A DNA stretch of 64,000 nt from Isoetes taiwanensis (GCA_021234155.1 JAJEKV010000009.1:11478546-11542545), one strand, 5' to 3'. Numbered from the stretch's first letter, positions 22,670-34,134 are shown. A program made the numbers and translations. Notes: a model not told the origin generated them from the letters alone.

Positions 22670-24294
22670 TCTTCTTATATTATAATGTTATACTGTAAGT
22701 AGTGCATCGAGCCCTAATTTGAATGGCCGAGATCATCTGGATGCATCCGAAGGCCTAGATTTATTGCACGACTTACCAACACTGTGATTGGTCATGCTTC
22801 GATCTCTTAAAGGGAAAGGGTAAATGAAAAGGGGAAAAAGGAAAAGGGAAGTGGAAAGAGAGAATGTGAAGGGCAAAAAGGCATGGGGAAAAGGGAAAAG
22901 GGTAAAAGTAAAAGGGAAAAGGGTGGGGATAAGAGAAGAGAAAAAGGCATGGAAAACGAAAAAAGGAAAGGGAACCTGGGAAAAGGGCACGAGGGAAGGA
23001 GGAAGAGATAAAGTGGAAAAGGTAAATGGAAAGGGCATGAAAAAAAAAAAGAGGAAAAGGTTGAAAAAAAGAGAAAATGAAGGAGAAAAAAAAGCATGGA
23101 AACGGGAGGAGAAAAAAGCATGGGAAAAGAGGGAAAAAAGAAGCGTTGAGGAAAGAGGAAAACGGACGGGACAAATGGCATAGGAAAAGGGAAAAAAAAA
23201 AAGAGGGAAAGGGAAGGGAAAAAATGCATCAAGAATAGGGGAAGAGTGGAAGGTTGAAAAAATGAGGAAAAGAGAAGGGACAAGGGGAACAAGAAAAGGA
23301 TGGGGAGAGGGGAAAAGAAAAGGGGCATAGAAAAAAGGGAAAGTGAGAAGAAAGAAAAAAAAAAAGGGAAAAGGGGAAAGGGAACCAACCTAGGTAAAGG
23401 TGACAAGGAAAAAAGAAAGAGGGAAACGAGAAAAAAGGGGGAAGGGCATGACAGAAAAGGGAAGAGGAAAATGGTGAAGAAAGGGAAAAAGGAAAAAAGG
23501 GAAAAGGAAAGGGGCAACAGAGAAAGGGTGGGGAAAAGAGGAAAATGGGTATAGGAAATAAGAGAATAAAATAAATGTGCAAAAGGCATGGAAAAAGGGA
23601 AAAGGAAAAGGAAAGGAAGGGAGTCCACAGGAAAAGGATCGGCAAAGGAGGAAAACGGAAAGAATGGAAAAGGGGGGAAATAGAGAGAGGCACGGGAAAA
23701 AGGAAATGAGGAAAATGGAAAAGGGGAACAGAAAAAGGGAACATGGAAAAGGGAAAGAGAGAAACGGTGAGGAGATGGAAAAAGAGAAGGTAAAAAGGGT
23801 ATGGAAAACGGGATGGAAGGGAAAAGGGCACACAAAAAAAGGAGGAAAAGAGTGGGAAAAGGAGGAAAAGAGAAGGGAAAATAGGCATAGAAAAGGGCGA
23901 AAGAGTAAAAGGTTGAGAAAAAGGGAAGACATGAAAAAATGGTGGGGAAAAGAGAAGGCATAAAAAAAAAGAGAAAGAGGAAGGGAAAAGGGCAAAGAAA
24001 AAAGAGAAGAGGGAAAATGTGGAGAAAGGAGCAAAAGGGAAGGGAAAAAGGTTATCGGGAATGGGGAAGGGGGAAGGAAAGGGATGGGAAAACAAGGAAA
24101 CATGTGAGAAAGACGAGAAAAAAAAAGGAAAAGAAAAAAAAAGTAGAGAAAATAAGAAAAAAATGAAATCACGGGGATCTGACAAAAGGGAAAGGGAGAG
24201 GGAAAGGGAAAGGGATAGGGCTTTTCTCACTGCATCCCAAAGCATTTACAGACGCTCTCAACTTATACCCAGCAACGCTGGGCACCATTACTAG
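22670..24294 (+). mobile_element. Helitron (non-autonomous) carrying a purine tract, unit 1
   Basis: Begins with TC (22670), ends with CTAG (24291-24294), and has the Helitron hairpin CCCAGC-AAC-GCTGGG (24268-24282) eight bases before CTAG. Comparison with the empty site at 18891-18910 shows insertion exactly between A and T with no target duplication: flanks GTGGAATAA and TTTCAAATT are contiguous there. No Rep/helicase coding sequence is present. About 22811-24220 is a purine tract (runs of GGGAAAA-type words, punctuated by GGCATGG-like words every 30-120 bp), an expanded degenerate minisatellite. Long Phe/Pro/Ser-rich minus-strand frames there exist only because purine tracts lack stops on the complement. 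Confidence 0.9.
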
Positions 24295-25345
24295 TTTCAA
24301 ATTAATGAAATCATGGCTCTTTGTCGTCCTAATTTAAAATTGCCTTCCACAACTGCAATTTTAAGCCATACTTCATCATCTTGCTCAAATTTCTATAATT
24401 TATACGATGCTTATCTGCATAGGTCTACTACCTTCCTTGTGCTTTGAGTATGCATTCTCGTGCTTCCTTGATGCTAGTTTTCGTATCTTGGAACAAATCG
24501 TGCGCCAATTGTGCCTTAGATACCGGATCATGTCATGTTGTTGGAGTCAACCCGGGGGATTCACCTCTATTATAGGTATATATGCCATGTGCGTTCCTTA
24601 GGTTGCCAAAAAACCCATTGTATACGACAATTCCATTTGAAAAACCCTTTGTATATGACTATATTATTTGTAAAACAATACAGCCTATATCATATAATTA
24701 CTTGCCCAAAACACTTTTACTTGACAACCCCTTTTATACATATACGATATCTCTATTATTTTATATATATAATATAATATATATTATCATAGTCATATCA
24801 TATTATCACAAAATCCCCAACAGTAGAAGCTCACCAAAAATGATGGACCATTACATATGAATATGAATCGAACACTAGCGCCACCACACTCCCTCTAGTA
24901 TCCGTACGGCATTCAAACTATAAAAACCTTATATTTTTCTTACGTATACGGTACCAGAGAGGCAATAAAAAAACCCATTTGGGGCACTCACATGTTTCAT
25001 ACCCCATAATCTAGGTGAACCCCCCGGGGGAGTCAAGCATTGATCTCTTTATGTTAGCGTAAAGCTTGTCATACCAATAGCAAAGTACTTAACTCTATTG
25101 TAGGCAAATCCATTTAGACAATGATAGGCTTCCATGGATCCATCTTATTCCATACATATATCCTCAACATGTCCTCAAGTACTACATTTAATTCTTTTGT
25201 TTGGCTGTCTGTTTGGGCATTTTGTCATATTTATGGAGAGCTTAGTACCAATGGCATCTCATATGCCTTCCAAAATTCTCTTGTATACAAGTGCTCTTGG
25301 TCAGGTACTATACCTTTAGGTATGCCATGCAACCTGTAGATGTTA
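24295..25345 (-). pseudogene. Ty3/gypsy integrase relic, unit 1 (split by MITE)
   Basis: Counterpart of 18900-19640. The C-terminal part (24295-24550) and the catalytic-core part (25037-25345) are separated by the MITE insertion. It reads minus strand with stops, for example the GLPKGIVP and VLEDMLRIYV context near 25170-25320. Non-functional. Confidence 0.7.
24551..25028. mobile_element. 478 bp MITE with 16 bp TIRs and 8 bp target duplication, unit 1
   Basis: Left terminus CCCGGGGGATTCACCT and right terminus AGGTGAACCCCCCGGG are inverted repeats with one mismatch. The 8 bp GGAGTCAA flanks both sides (24543-24550 and 25029-25036) and occurs once at the empty site near 19146-19153, which proves insertion. 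The interior is AT-rich and non-coding. An 8 bp duplication fits hAT, P or Merlin-type elements; the terminal bases are not the usual hAT consensus, so the superfamily stays open. Confidence 0.88.
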
Positions 25346-25930
25346 ATGGTGTTCAATAATCTGGGAGACCTTCTCTGATTTACATGTTAAGGAGCCTTGT
25401 TAGAACAATGGTGAATCGTTGCCCACCCCATTTAAGAAGTTCTATGCTTAGACCTTGTAGATCTGTTGCCTTACCATTCGCCATTTCCTTCAGGGTGAGT
25501 TTGACATCATTGACCATGAATAAGCTATCATTGTTGGTTATAGGCTGCGTGGGCTTTGCATTCTAAACATGGTACAGTGCCCTCACTAATTGGAGCAAAG
25601 CTGATGTGTCTGAATTTATTGGAGCCAGTTTGCTCAAAATAATGTTCCAAAATGATTTAGTTTCTTCTCTTAGTTTATGGCACAAATCCCCTTGTCTTTT
25701 TCTAAAGTATGCTCTCCTTTTCTTCCTAAGTAATTTTTTGTACCATTTGGGTTTCATAATGCAATCTGCTGGCAATTTAGCTCGTGCTTGATGGCATTTG
25801 CTATTCCACCATCCATTGATTGGACTAGAGAAAGCCTTCCTTATGCAGAGACCAAACATGCTTGAGGCTACGCTCAAAATAGCCTCGGTAAATATAGAAG
25901 AATCTTTGTCTATGTTATTGGTCCAGATTC
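25345..25930 (-). pseudogene. LINE fragment (endonuclease-RT linker and N-terminal RT), unit 1
   Basis: On the minus strand: WWNSKCHQARAKL, then KKRRAYFRKRQGDL, FWNIILSKLAP, and NGKATDLQGLSIELLKWGG, LTRLLN, REGLPDY. This is the typical run from the linker into RT blocks 0-1 of plant and animal LINEs (compare NGKAxGxDGIxxELxKWGG). Frameshifts and stops abound, and it is truncated at both ends. Confidence 0.75.
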
Positions 25931-26100
25931 TTTCTTTGTTTTGAGAAAACCTCCCATTACCCCCTGATCATACTGTTCTGTACCCAATGCTTTTCTCGAT
26001 CGAATATGAAAGGAGCTTTCAACCAAACATCATTCTGTAGCAAATATCAAGTGGTATGTTGGACCAATTCCGCTTCAGACCAATTCCGACCTAACCTTAC

Positions 26101-26285
26101 TGCAACAACCCCTGTCTGTTTTGTCTAAAAGTGGTTTATTGCTTTTGTTGTTGGTGACATTCAATGCAACATCACCTGTCTGTTTTGTCTAAAAGTAGTT
26201 TATTGCTTTTGTCATTGTTTGTGACAATCAATGCAACAATGCATGTCTGTTTTTTCTGAAAGTGGTTTATTGCTTTTGTCAATGG
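26101..26285. repeat. Minisatellite, about 64 bp unit, three copies, unit 1
   Basis: Units start TGCAACAACCCCTGTCTG (26101), TGCAACATCACCTGTCTG (26165) and TGCAACAATGCATGTCTG (26232), each followed by GTTTATTGCTTTTGT. The third unit is interrupted at 26285 by the inverted-repeat element. Confidence 0.85.
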
Positions 26286-26640
26286 AAGAGGTAATTTTCA
26301 CCGTCTCAAAATTTCGCGGTGAAATTTTACGGCGACGCCGCCAGGCGGGGGGGGAGAGCGCGGCCGGCGGTCCGTCCATGAAACCCTGGCGGCCGCCGGA
26401 AATTTCACCGCAAAAATTTCAGGCGGTGAAAATTCCCTGACGAAAAAACAGGGGGCTTGAAATTTGTCCCCTGATATATTTTCGGCAGATTTTCAGCTAG
26501 TTTTCTTTGGCGGCACTGCTCCGCAGGGGAAGGTCAGTTCATCGCAGAGGAGCATCGCGTGAGGGCGAATAGGCGTCGATTCGGTTTCGATCTGAAGAAC
26601 AGATCGATTGGGGGCAAAATGTCAAGCCCCATGTTTTTTC
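26286..26640. mobile_element. Nested inverted-repeat element (MITE-like), unit 1
   Basis: Inserted inside the third minisatellite unit. Part one (26291-26437) is a long hairpin: AATTTTCACCG and GCGGTGAAATTT words on the left pair with AAATTTCACCGC and CGGTGAAAATT on the right, around a GC-rich loop. Part two (26441-26640) has 20 bp terminal inverted repeats, starting CGAAAAAACA and ending TGTTTTTTCG (one mismatch over 20). An inner perfect hairpin TCGATCTG-AAGAA-CAGATCGA lies near its right end. No coding sequence. Confidence 0.75.
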
Positions 26641-26975
26641 GTTGGTGACAATCAATCAAACTGGAGGTTATAGTTGACCCAGTCCCGTTATGGCTACATG
26701 CGGCAAAGTCCTAGGCGCTTCACAAAATTTCTGGTTCAAAAAATAATTTTCTTGTTCACATAAAATATAGCAGGATACACGGCGATCAAAAAAGAGGCGT
26801 ATAAGGGTTTTTCCCATTCAATTTCATATAGATTTCATATAGGTAGGATTTCTTTCGTTTGAAAAAATAAGTTATAGGATATTCTTTTTTTATATGGTTG
26901 GTTAGTATGTTTTTATTTTATTTTAATGGTTCTCTTCTTTCATATTTCGTATAAGTTTCAGTGTCTATACATATT

Positions 26976-27419
26976 TAAGTGATCTTAATTTGCTTTGTAG
27001 ATGAAGGGACTAATGTGCAAAAGTCTATTAAATTGTTAAGGGAAAGAATTCTGTTGCGCTCGGATGCTCAAACCAACACGGAAAGCTGCAAGTACGTTGG
27101 GTTAGGCACTACTCCTCGCTGCCATACCGCTCTTCCTGGAATTTGGGAAAAGGTTGACAATGTAGAAGATAAGGGAGAATGAGATGAAATGAAAATTTTG
27201 TTGGCTGCAAATCATTTGGTGCATAACCCTTGGGGACAACCAATTGTACTGGATGAGGAACGAATGGAGTAGGTTGCCAGTGGCACGTGCAGTTGATGTG
27301 GCGTGGACTATTGCTTTGGAAAGCACTTCTACAGCCAACTGGAAGAAAGGAAGGCATGATGCAGTAGTCATTAGATATAAGGCTCCTGAGGACATTTTGA
27401 AAGTACACCATGAACCATG
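26976..27419 (+). pseudogene. Unrecognised coding remnant
   Basis: Two overlapping open frames suggest a decayed exon: DEGTNVQKSIKLLRERI continuing to about 27182, then NHLVHNPWGQPIVLDEERME, and, after an apparent frameshift, WKKGRHDAVVIRYKAPED. The composition looks protein-like but I do not recognise the family. It sits tail-to-tail with the minus-strand transposase-like gene. The unit 2 copy (about 38440-38890) differs in several codons. Confidence 0.35.
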
Positions 27420-27550
27420 AACCTATAGTGTAAATATGTTGTATTTATTTGTACAATATGAATATATAGACCATTTTTCCATGAAAATCTGTTCATGTCT
27501 TATCTTCATATTGATAAAATGATATTCAATGCTTATGCAATAAACTTTAA

Positions 27551-29468
27551 TCAACAAGTTATTTCAATGTACGCTGATGTACAGTAGATGTACATTAACA
27601 TATGTAAATGTATGTTCACATCTCCAGATCTGAGTCGATCCATGACATCTACAATTGTTGGAAGTTGTGATAGCAATGACTCATGAACTTCATCAGGCAA
27701 ATGAAATGCTGTGATTGCCCCTTTCAGCCTGTGAGTTACTTTGTTGAATGGAATTCTAACCCCAATCACAGATTCAGCAGGTACCAAAACATTCTTACTA
27801 GGAAGCAGTTTATACTTGTTGTGACAGCCTGGAATTAGTTCAGAATATTGCTCTTCAATGACACTAGTACCAGTAGAGTACTCATTTCGGTAGTCATCAA
27901 CTGAATTTTCTTCCAATGCATGCTTTTCCCTTGTACATACTAGAACATAGTATGGAACACCTTCTATATTGTCTGGTGCTACAAATGATACAAAAACATC
28001 AGAAACTCCTACAGTGTCATCTAAACCAGGCTCCTCTTCTGCATACAATACATCCACATCATTTTCAGCTTTTCCACGAGAGGCAACATGATCTGCGGGA
28101 TCCAAACTTTTCAGGGACCATTCACCACAATGTTGTATGTTCTCACAATTCAGCCAATCGAAGTTAATGCAAGCATCACAGAAACACGAGAGTGGTCTGC
28201 AAAGCAACTTTGTTGGGTCAATTGGGTTTATGGTTGAGACGAAATGTATCTGCTGAGTACCAGGTAAAGTCCTGCCTGCTGCCTGTCGACATCAGTTTGC
28301 TTGCAGCCTGTCGACATCAGTTTTTCCAACCTCCCAAAATATCCGTTCACACTCCGAGCCCTCGGTCCTTAAAACTGCACAAGCTGTTGCTGCACCTGTC
28401 ACTGGCATACCATTTTGTTTTCTTTGCTCGTCAAGCCACAACTTGGCTATACTAGCCTCTCCACCATGGTGCCTTTCCCATGGCCAGATCCAAAGAAATT
28501 CTATATCACTCGAATTTTGTTTTCAACATGGTATCTGCAAATTCCATACCATGCCCTTCAAGATTTGAATTGAGATGCACAACCATCCGACCATACATAA
28601 TGAAGGTTTATGTCACTGCCTCCATTATGCTTAAGCCACTCCAAATGTAATTTAAGGGCATGCTGTGCAAAATGAATGTCATGCTTCCTGTCATCTGAAA
28701 CAAATAAATGCACTATTTTTTTAAGCTTGCCTTCTTTTTTCATCATTGAAATATAAACCAAAATCGTAATCTAATCAGGATTCCAGTGCTCTAATTGCAC
28801 TTCTGTTCCTATCTTCAATATGTAGTTCTCTGCAAAGTCAACAACAGACAGCACACTCTTATTAGAGAGTTTCTCAATCATCTTTTGAACTGTTTGCTCT
28901 GCCAGTGTACAGTAATGTTATGATATATAAACTTAGCAAGCTGATTTTTCATGTTCTTTAACAAGACAGATGCTTTGTCATGCTGAGCAACTAATCTAAG
29001 CCTTCTGGATGTACCTTTCTTGGAAGGCTCATTGACATAAGCATATACTTGCCAATTGACATCCTGCATGAATGTTCCATCTTCCTCTTTTGGACACACT
29101 CCACATTCCTCACATTCATCCTTGATACATTTTAATTTATCTCATTCATCTGTCACATATTTCTCACAAACTGTTGACCTCCACAAGATGCTGACATTAT
29201 CAAAAGTCTTCTTGTTTGCTTGACATACTCCATTTTTTTCCTGGGATGCACAAACACTGCAGCAGCAAGTGCAATTAACATGTAGAGCCCTTCTCATATC
29301 ATTGAAGGCCTTTCTGTACAGATCTGCATGTTCATGTTTGACACAACAACATGTGTTCCTCTCTTTCAATTTCCTTATGCACTCAGGTTTCAAACTGTCG
29401 AAGGCGAATCTTAATGTCAGGATTCTGATATGCAAACTGTTGATAAAGCTCAGATTGCAACAACACAA
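27551..29468 (-). pseudogene. Transposase-like gene (Cys-rich / DFAENY / SDGCASQFK family), unit 1
   Basis: Minus strand, N- to C-terminal: Cys-rich segment with RNTCCCVKHEHADL and CTCCCSVCA (29468-29142), in-frame stop, CIKDECEECGVCPKE and VHWQSKQFKR (to 28878). After a frameshift come VVDFAENYI, EVQLEHWNPD, VSDDRKHDIHF and YVWSDGCASQFKS (about 28830-28558). A Cys-containing C-terminal domain, LCRPLSCFCDACINFDW, follows (28207-27551). The two conserved Asp motifs, DFAENY and SDG, have the order and spacing expected of a DDE/RNase-H-like catalytic core; I recall this pair in a widespread uncharacterised eukaryotic family, but the mechanism is inference. Several frame breaks mean no intact product. 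Confidence 0.65.
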
Positions 29469-29519
29469 GTATTAGACCATGTTAGCCATTTGTTATAAGC
29501 AAGCAGATGCATCCAAAGT

Positions 29520-29775
29520 ACTAATCAGTACATTTGTATATTTTTGGTACATTTGATGTACATTCAAGTAATGTTGGAGATGTACATATAGTGTGCATGT
29601 ACATAAATGTACATGGAATATACATAAATGTACATGGAATGTACATATCTTAAAACTGTTTGGCTTCATTACCTGAAAGTACATTTAAGTATAAAGGGAT
29701 GTAAATCTAATAGGCAAAATCGTGTTAAATGCGGTGCATGTACATGTAAATGTAAATGAATTTACATCTAAAAAG
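29520..29775. repeat. TGTACAT-rich subterminal array
   Basis: About ten occurrences of TGTACAT/ATGTACA in imperfect spacing upstream of the minus-strand transposase-like gene. A shorter cluster of the same palindromic word lies beyond the other end of the gene (27567-27615). Repeats at both flanks look like subterminal transposase-binding sites; that is inference. Also present in unit 2 (about 40984-41240). Confidence 0.6.
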
Positions 29776-29984
29776 TAGCTAATAGCACATCACTACAAGA
29801 TTTCTGCTGCCATGTAACAATGTAACGAACATTGTGATGCAATACATGTCATCAAAACCATGTGCATTCATTAAGAGGTCACTGGAAAACTGTCCTGCAA
29901 TGTACACAAGAATATCATGAAAAGAATTGAGAAGAAAACATAAGATTCCAACGAGAATTGATTCAATTCTGATTCCAATGAGAA

Positions 29985-31690
29985 TTGATTCATCCGAATG
30001 GTGGTTTTACATTACCCGTAATTTTGCACCCAATGGTTAAATGTTTTTGGCAAAATGGAGGTGCAAGTGATACGTATACTGCATTGAAGTGTCTTTTGGA
30101 AGGACTAAGTTTTGATATAGAAAAGATTGTTGGTTTTGGATTTGATGGGGAAAGTGCCATGGTTGTCTCTAAACTGGAGTAGCACCGAGATTTAAAATAG
30201 AAATACCACATCTTTTAAGTGTTCATTGTATAGCATATAAAGAGGCTTTAGCCATGGTTGATGCATCTGAATCTATTCCTAATTTTAAGGCATTGGATAA
30301 TTTGGTTAGAAAGGCCATAAATTGGTGGGAAGGACATCTAAACGACATTTTTATCCTCCAGGACATTGTCAAGTCTTTTCAAAAGAAAGTTTTGAATTTG
30401 CTTCATATGCATGAAGTGCCTAGAATTGAAATAATATGAATTGATTTTTATCGTCCGTGGAGACCAATTTACGAGATACCATGAAAAGCATTTTGAGACT
30501 CGTGGGTCCAATTTTGGAAGTGTGGAAACGAGATGAGAATGAAATGTATGGTTACTTCACACACTATATCATGCAATTCTTCTTTCATATGCTTGCAAAT
30601 GTTCTTCCTTCAATGAATGAGATAAGCAAGAAACTTCAAATTGATCATGTTGACATTATTTCAATTGGGAACATGAGAAGTACAGTCATTGACACTTTCT
30701 AAATGCAATATTTGGTGGGAGAATTTGGGCAAGGTGCACCACATATAACATCATTCTTGCAAGCTATGAAGGAGCATGGACGTGTGTAATTTACGGGCAA
30801 CCAAGATATGATACATGTTCATACTTTAAATTTTGGTCTCACGCATAAAAAGGACACGGATTGTATGTTGAATTCTAGGAAGCTTGCATTGCATTCGGGA
30901 ACAGATATTTAAAGCTTATGATCGACTCATCAAAGAAAAGGTTTGGTGATAAGGATATTTTTTAGGGTGCAAAGTTGTTTAGCCCAAGGGGTTATCCTGG
31001 TGACATAAAGTCCCCTCATGCTAAAGCATCAGAATGGTTACATCACTTAGTAGACAAATTTGGTAGTGGTGTAAATCCTTTGGTTGATCCACATGGTTAA
31101 GGAGAGTTAGTGAACTTGATTGTCAAAATGGAGGTGGTATGTCAAAAATGGAAAAAGATAAATCTTGGGATCGATGTTGTGATGAGGATGTGGTTTGTAG
31201 CTCACCCACAATTGGCCAAGTTGTGGCAAATTATACTAGTGCTTCCTAGTAGTATGGCCATTTGTAAAAGATGTTTTTCAAAGCAAAAGATAGATAGTAT
31301 TTTTACGTCATGCCACATTGGTAGCATCCATGAGGACATTTGGCGGACCCCCGAAAACTTGAACAAGATCGCTTAATTGCTAACCCAATGGACTAGCCAC
31401 TAAAACGAACAAGGGGAGACAATAAAAGACATAAAGGATATAAAAGACGATGATCAATTTCTTGACAAAGATGCTAGACGAACTCATGTTTTTATCATTG
31501 ATGGGACCGGAAGAAGAGAACATTGATGTTGACTTGATGGCACTTTTAATCCTTGGTATGAGGAGAAGAATCGGAGAAGAATGCTCGATTAAATGCGCAT
31601 TAACGTTTTACTCATTTTTTGAGAATTTACGATGTTCATATGATTTTGATATATTTAACTCTCATGTTTTAAACTCTTATGTTTTAAATG
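29985..31690 (+). pseudogene. hAT-type transposase relic (ZNF862/DUF4371-like), unit 1
   Basis: Fragments in order: VGFGFDGESAMVV, GVAPRFKIEIPHLLSVHCIAYKEALAM (29985-30440), central pieces (30457-30702), and the C-terminal hAT dimerisation region, HPQLAKLWQIILVLPSSMAICKRCFSKQK (31200-31290), the counterpart of the usual LPxSxAxxERxFS block. Frames change several times and stop codons intervene. The order of conserved blocks supports a single decayed element in plus orientation. Confidence 0.75.
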
Positions 31691-33436
31691 ATTTGCTATG
31701 GAAGTTTATACAAGCAATCACCATCTTTTTGTTGTTTGTTCATAAGCCTTTTTCGTAGTTTCCAGCTTATATTGCTTGCCGTGGACGTTTAGTTTTAGCA
31801 CTATGAATCTCCATGCCAATGTCGTGTTATTTACATCATAAAGTTTACGGTTATGTGATACGAGTTACCCCTTCTATCAACAAAGTCAAGGACTTATGGT
31901 CCTCGATCATCCGCCTTGACAAAATAACTTCTTTGAAGACTGATCAAACTCGATTATTTGTGTTAAAGATATCTCCTCTTACAGACTGATCGAACTCAAT
32001 TATCTGTCTTGAGAGCTAACAACCTTTAAACTGGAACAAAAGCCACCCTTGATAAATTCGGAGGCAAGGAATCACTTTCCAAGCAAATACCAATTCTTTT
32101 TCAAAAATGTGCCCAACATTTGACCTAAGGTATTTGTAAAAGCTTTTCCGTTTGGCATATACTCCTCAAGCTATCACACTATGTCTTAGAATGAGGATAT
32201 TGCTAGCATATTCAAAGATGTGGGCGAATTCATTGGGATGGACTCATCTAGAATAGATTCCAAAGGTTTTATGTCTGAATCGACCTTCTTTGTCTCATTC
32301 TTAGCCGTGTAAATATATCGACTCCTTGGAACTCCGAAGAAGCTTCATGTCTAGTGGGATAGATTTCTAACACTTTGCAGTATCTGTTGCCTCCATCTTG
32401 ATATGTAAGGCGCATAAGGTGCCAGTTAAAATACTCCTCAAAATTAAAAAAACACCCAAGCCCATACACATAGATTGACCACGGGAAGGATGCGTGCCCT
32501 AATCTTGCAATCCCCAAATAAAAGGACATAAACTAGAGAGAAATAGGATTTCATCAACTTACCTTCAGAGTATGCCAATGATATGCCCTAGTTCACAAGT
32601 TACAGACTATTTAAAGAAGGATTTTGGGTACCGAGTGTCAAAGCCCTTCCTAAAGACAAGAGAATTATTGTTGTTAGTTTCAAGGTTCCCATGTATTAGT
32701 TTTGGGGTCGTTAGTTTTGGGGTTCCCGCCTAGTTCTAATTTTTTGTTTCCCACTGAGTGTTGGCTTTAAGGTACCCGCCCAGTTTTAATTTTGAGTTTT
32801 CCACCTACTACTAAAATTTGGATTTCTCGCTGAGTGTTATGGGCCTCCCCATGCAGTGTTCATTTTGGGGGTAAGTCGGTTCTTTTTTCTTCTTAAATAG
32901 AAACGTCTTTATCTGGCGCCTGGCAGCCAGGCGAGTTTTATTGTTTATCTCTTTTCTCTTTCTCTGACGTCTAGGGACCAATGGGAGTTCCTGACGCCTA
33001 GTGCCGAGCAAGCTCTTGGCGCCTGGTGCCAATACAAGCTCTTGGCACCTCAACTGGAGCTTTAAGGCGCGAGTTTCTAGCTTCTTTGTTGCCTTCTATG
33101 CTTTGATGGGTTCTGATTTGGTAACTGTTTGATGGATTTACCTTAGTGGAATAGCCAGGCAAGAGAAATCAAAGCTCCTCATCTCTTTGCAAATTGAGGT
33201 AAAAAAATCATCTCTTTTCTTCATCTATCTAGAAATTATTAGCTATAAAGGATGACTTGGGGCTTTCAGGCTTGAAATTGAGAAATTGGTATTGTTAATG
33301 GATTTATTTTGCAAAAAGTTCCTGTACAATACTCTTGGAATGCTTTTGATTGTCTGATTCTAGGTAATATGAGAAATGAGGGAAGCCATGCCACATCTCA
33401 CGTTGAGCACGACAAAGCAAAAAGAAAGAAAAAAAA

Positions 33437-33474
<38 letters not shown>

Positions 33475-34134
33475 AAAAAAAAATCTTTTTGTTTTTTTCT
33501 TGACTTGTCGCGCTAAGCGCGAGATGTGGCAGAGAAGTTTACTATTCTTGTCATATGGCATCCAATTGGACTCAATATATTGATCTAAAGGGTTAGAATA
33601 TTAAATTTTTTACAACATAAATTTGTATTTTTGCATTAACCATCGTGCGTAGCGTGAAAGGGTTTGCTATTCTTGCCATGTGGCATCCAATTTGTACAAC
33701 TATCCTTGCCATGCCACCCCTATTGGACATAGTATATTGATTTGAAATGTTAGAATCTTAGTTTTTTTACAAATAAAATTTGTATTTTTGCATTAATGCT
33801 CGCACTTAGTGCGAGATGTGGCAGAGAAGGGTCTCTATTCTTGCAACATGACCTCGAATTGAACCTAATATATTCGTATAAAGGGTTAGAAGTTTAGTTT
33901 TTTTACAACTAAATGTAAATAGACCATTTTTGTATTATGCATCTGTGGGATTTTCATAAAATTAATTTTGAATCCGTATTTTATGTTCATATTTTAATGT
34001 TTTGATCAAAGTTAAACAAGATTCTTTGTACATTACAGCCTTAAAATCCTATCTTTTACTCCAAAGAACTACAAAATCAAGTGTGAAAGACGCAGTTTTA
34101 TGCCATTTTCAAAAAAAAATGAAATGTGGAATAA

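Larger units (their letters stand above)
20044..25350. repeat. Segmental duplication, derived copy
   Basis: Second copy of 14475-19470, without the 2.07 kb LYR block, with a replaced stretch at about 21197-21777, and with a Helitron (22670-24294) and a MITE (24551-25028) added. Similarity stops near 25350, where a LINE fragment begins. Confidence 0.85.
20225..31696. repeat. 11.47 kb tandem duplication, unit 1
   Basis: Near-identical to 31693-43168, shifted by 11,464-11,472 bp along its length. The left end lies inside the MYB-downstream duplication and the right end inside the hAT relic. The two ends share only TTGC at the junction (31693-31696). Contents in order: gypsy and left-block repeats, Helitron, MITE, gypsy relic, LINE relic, 64 bp repeats, inverted-repeat element, transposase-like gene (minus), hAT relic (plus). 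Confidence 0.92.

Noticed and set aside
22733-24245. Long minus-strand frames (up to 384 codons) rich in Phe, Pro, Ser and Leu
   Set aside because: They are translations of the complement of a purine tract, which cannot contain stop codons. No start context, no domain, and the same frame lengths arise in all three frames.
24407-24860. Plus-strand frames across the MITE and its left flank
   Set aside because: They cross the MITE boundary and the gypsy relic that reads on the other strand.
26101-26285. CRISPR-like array
   Set aside because: Only three diverged units with no spacer logic; eukaryotic minisatellite.
26231-26440. Plus frame spanning the minisatellite and hairpin (differs in unit 2)
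   Set aside because: It is formed by repeat DNA and changes completely between the tandem units.
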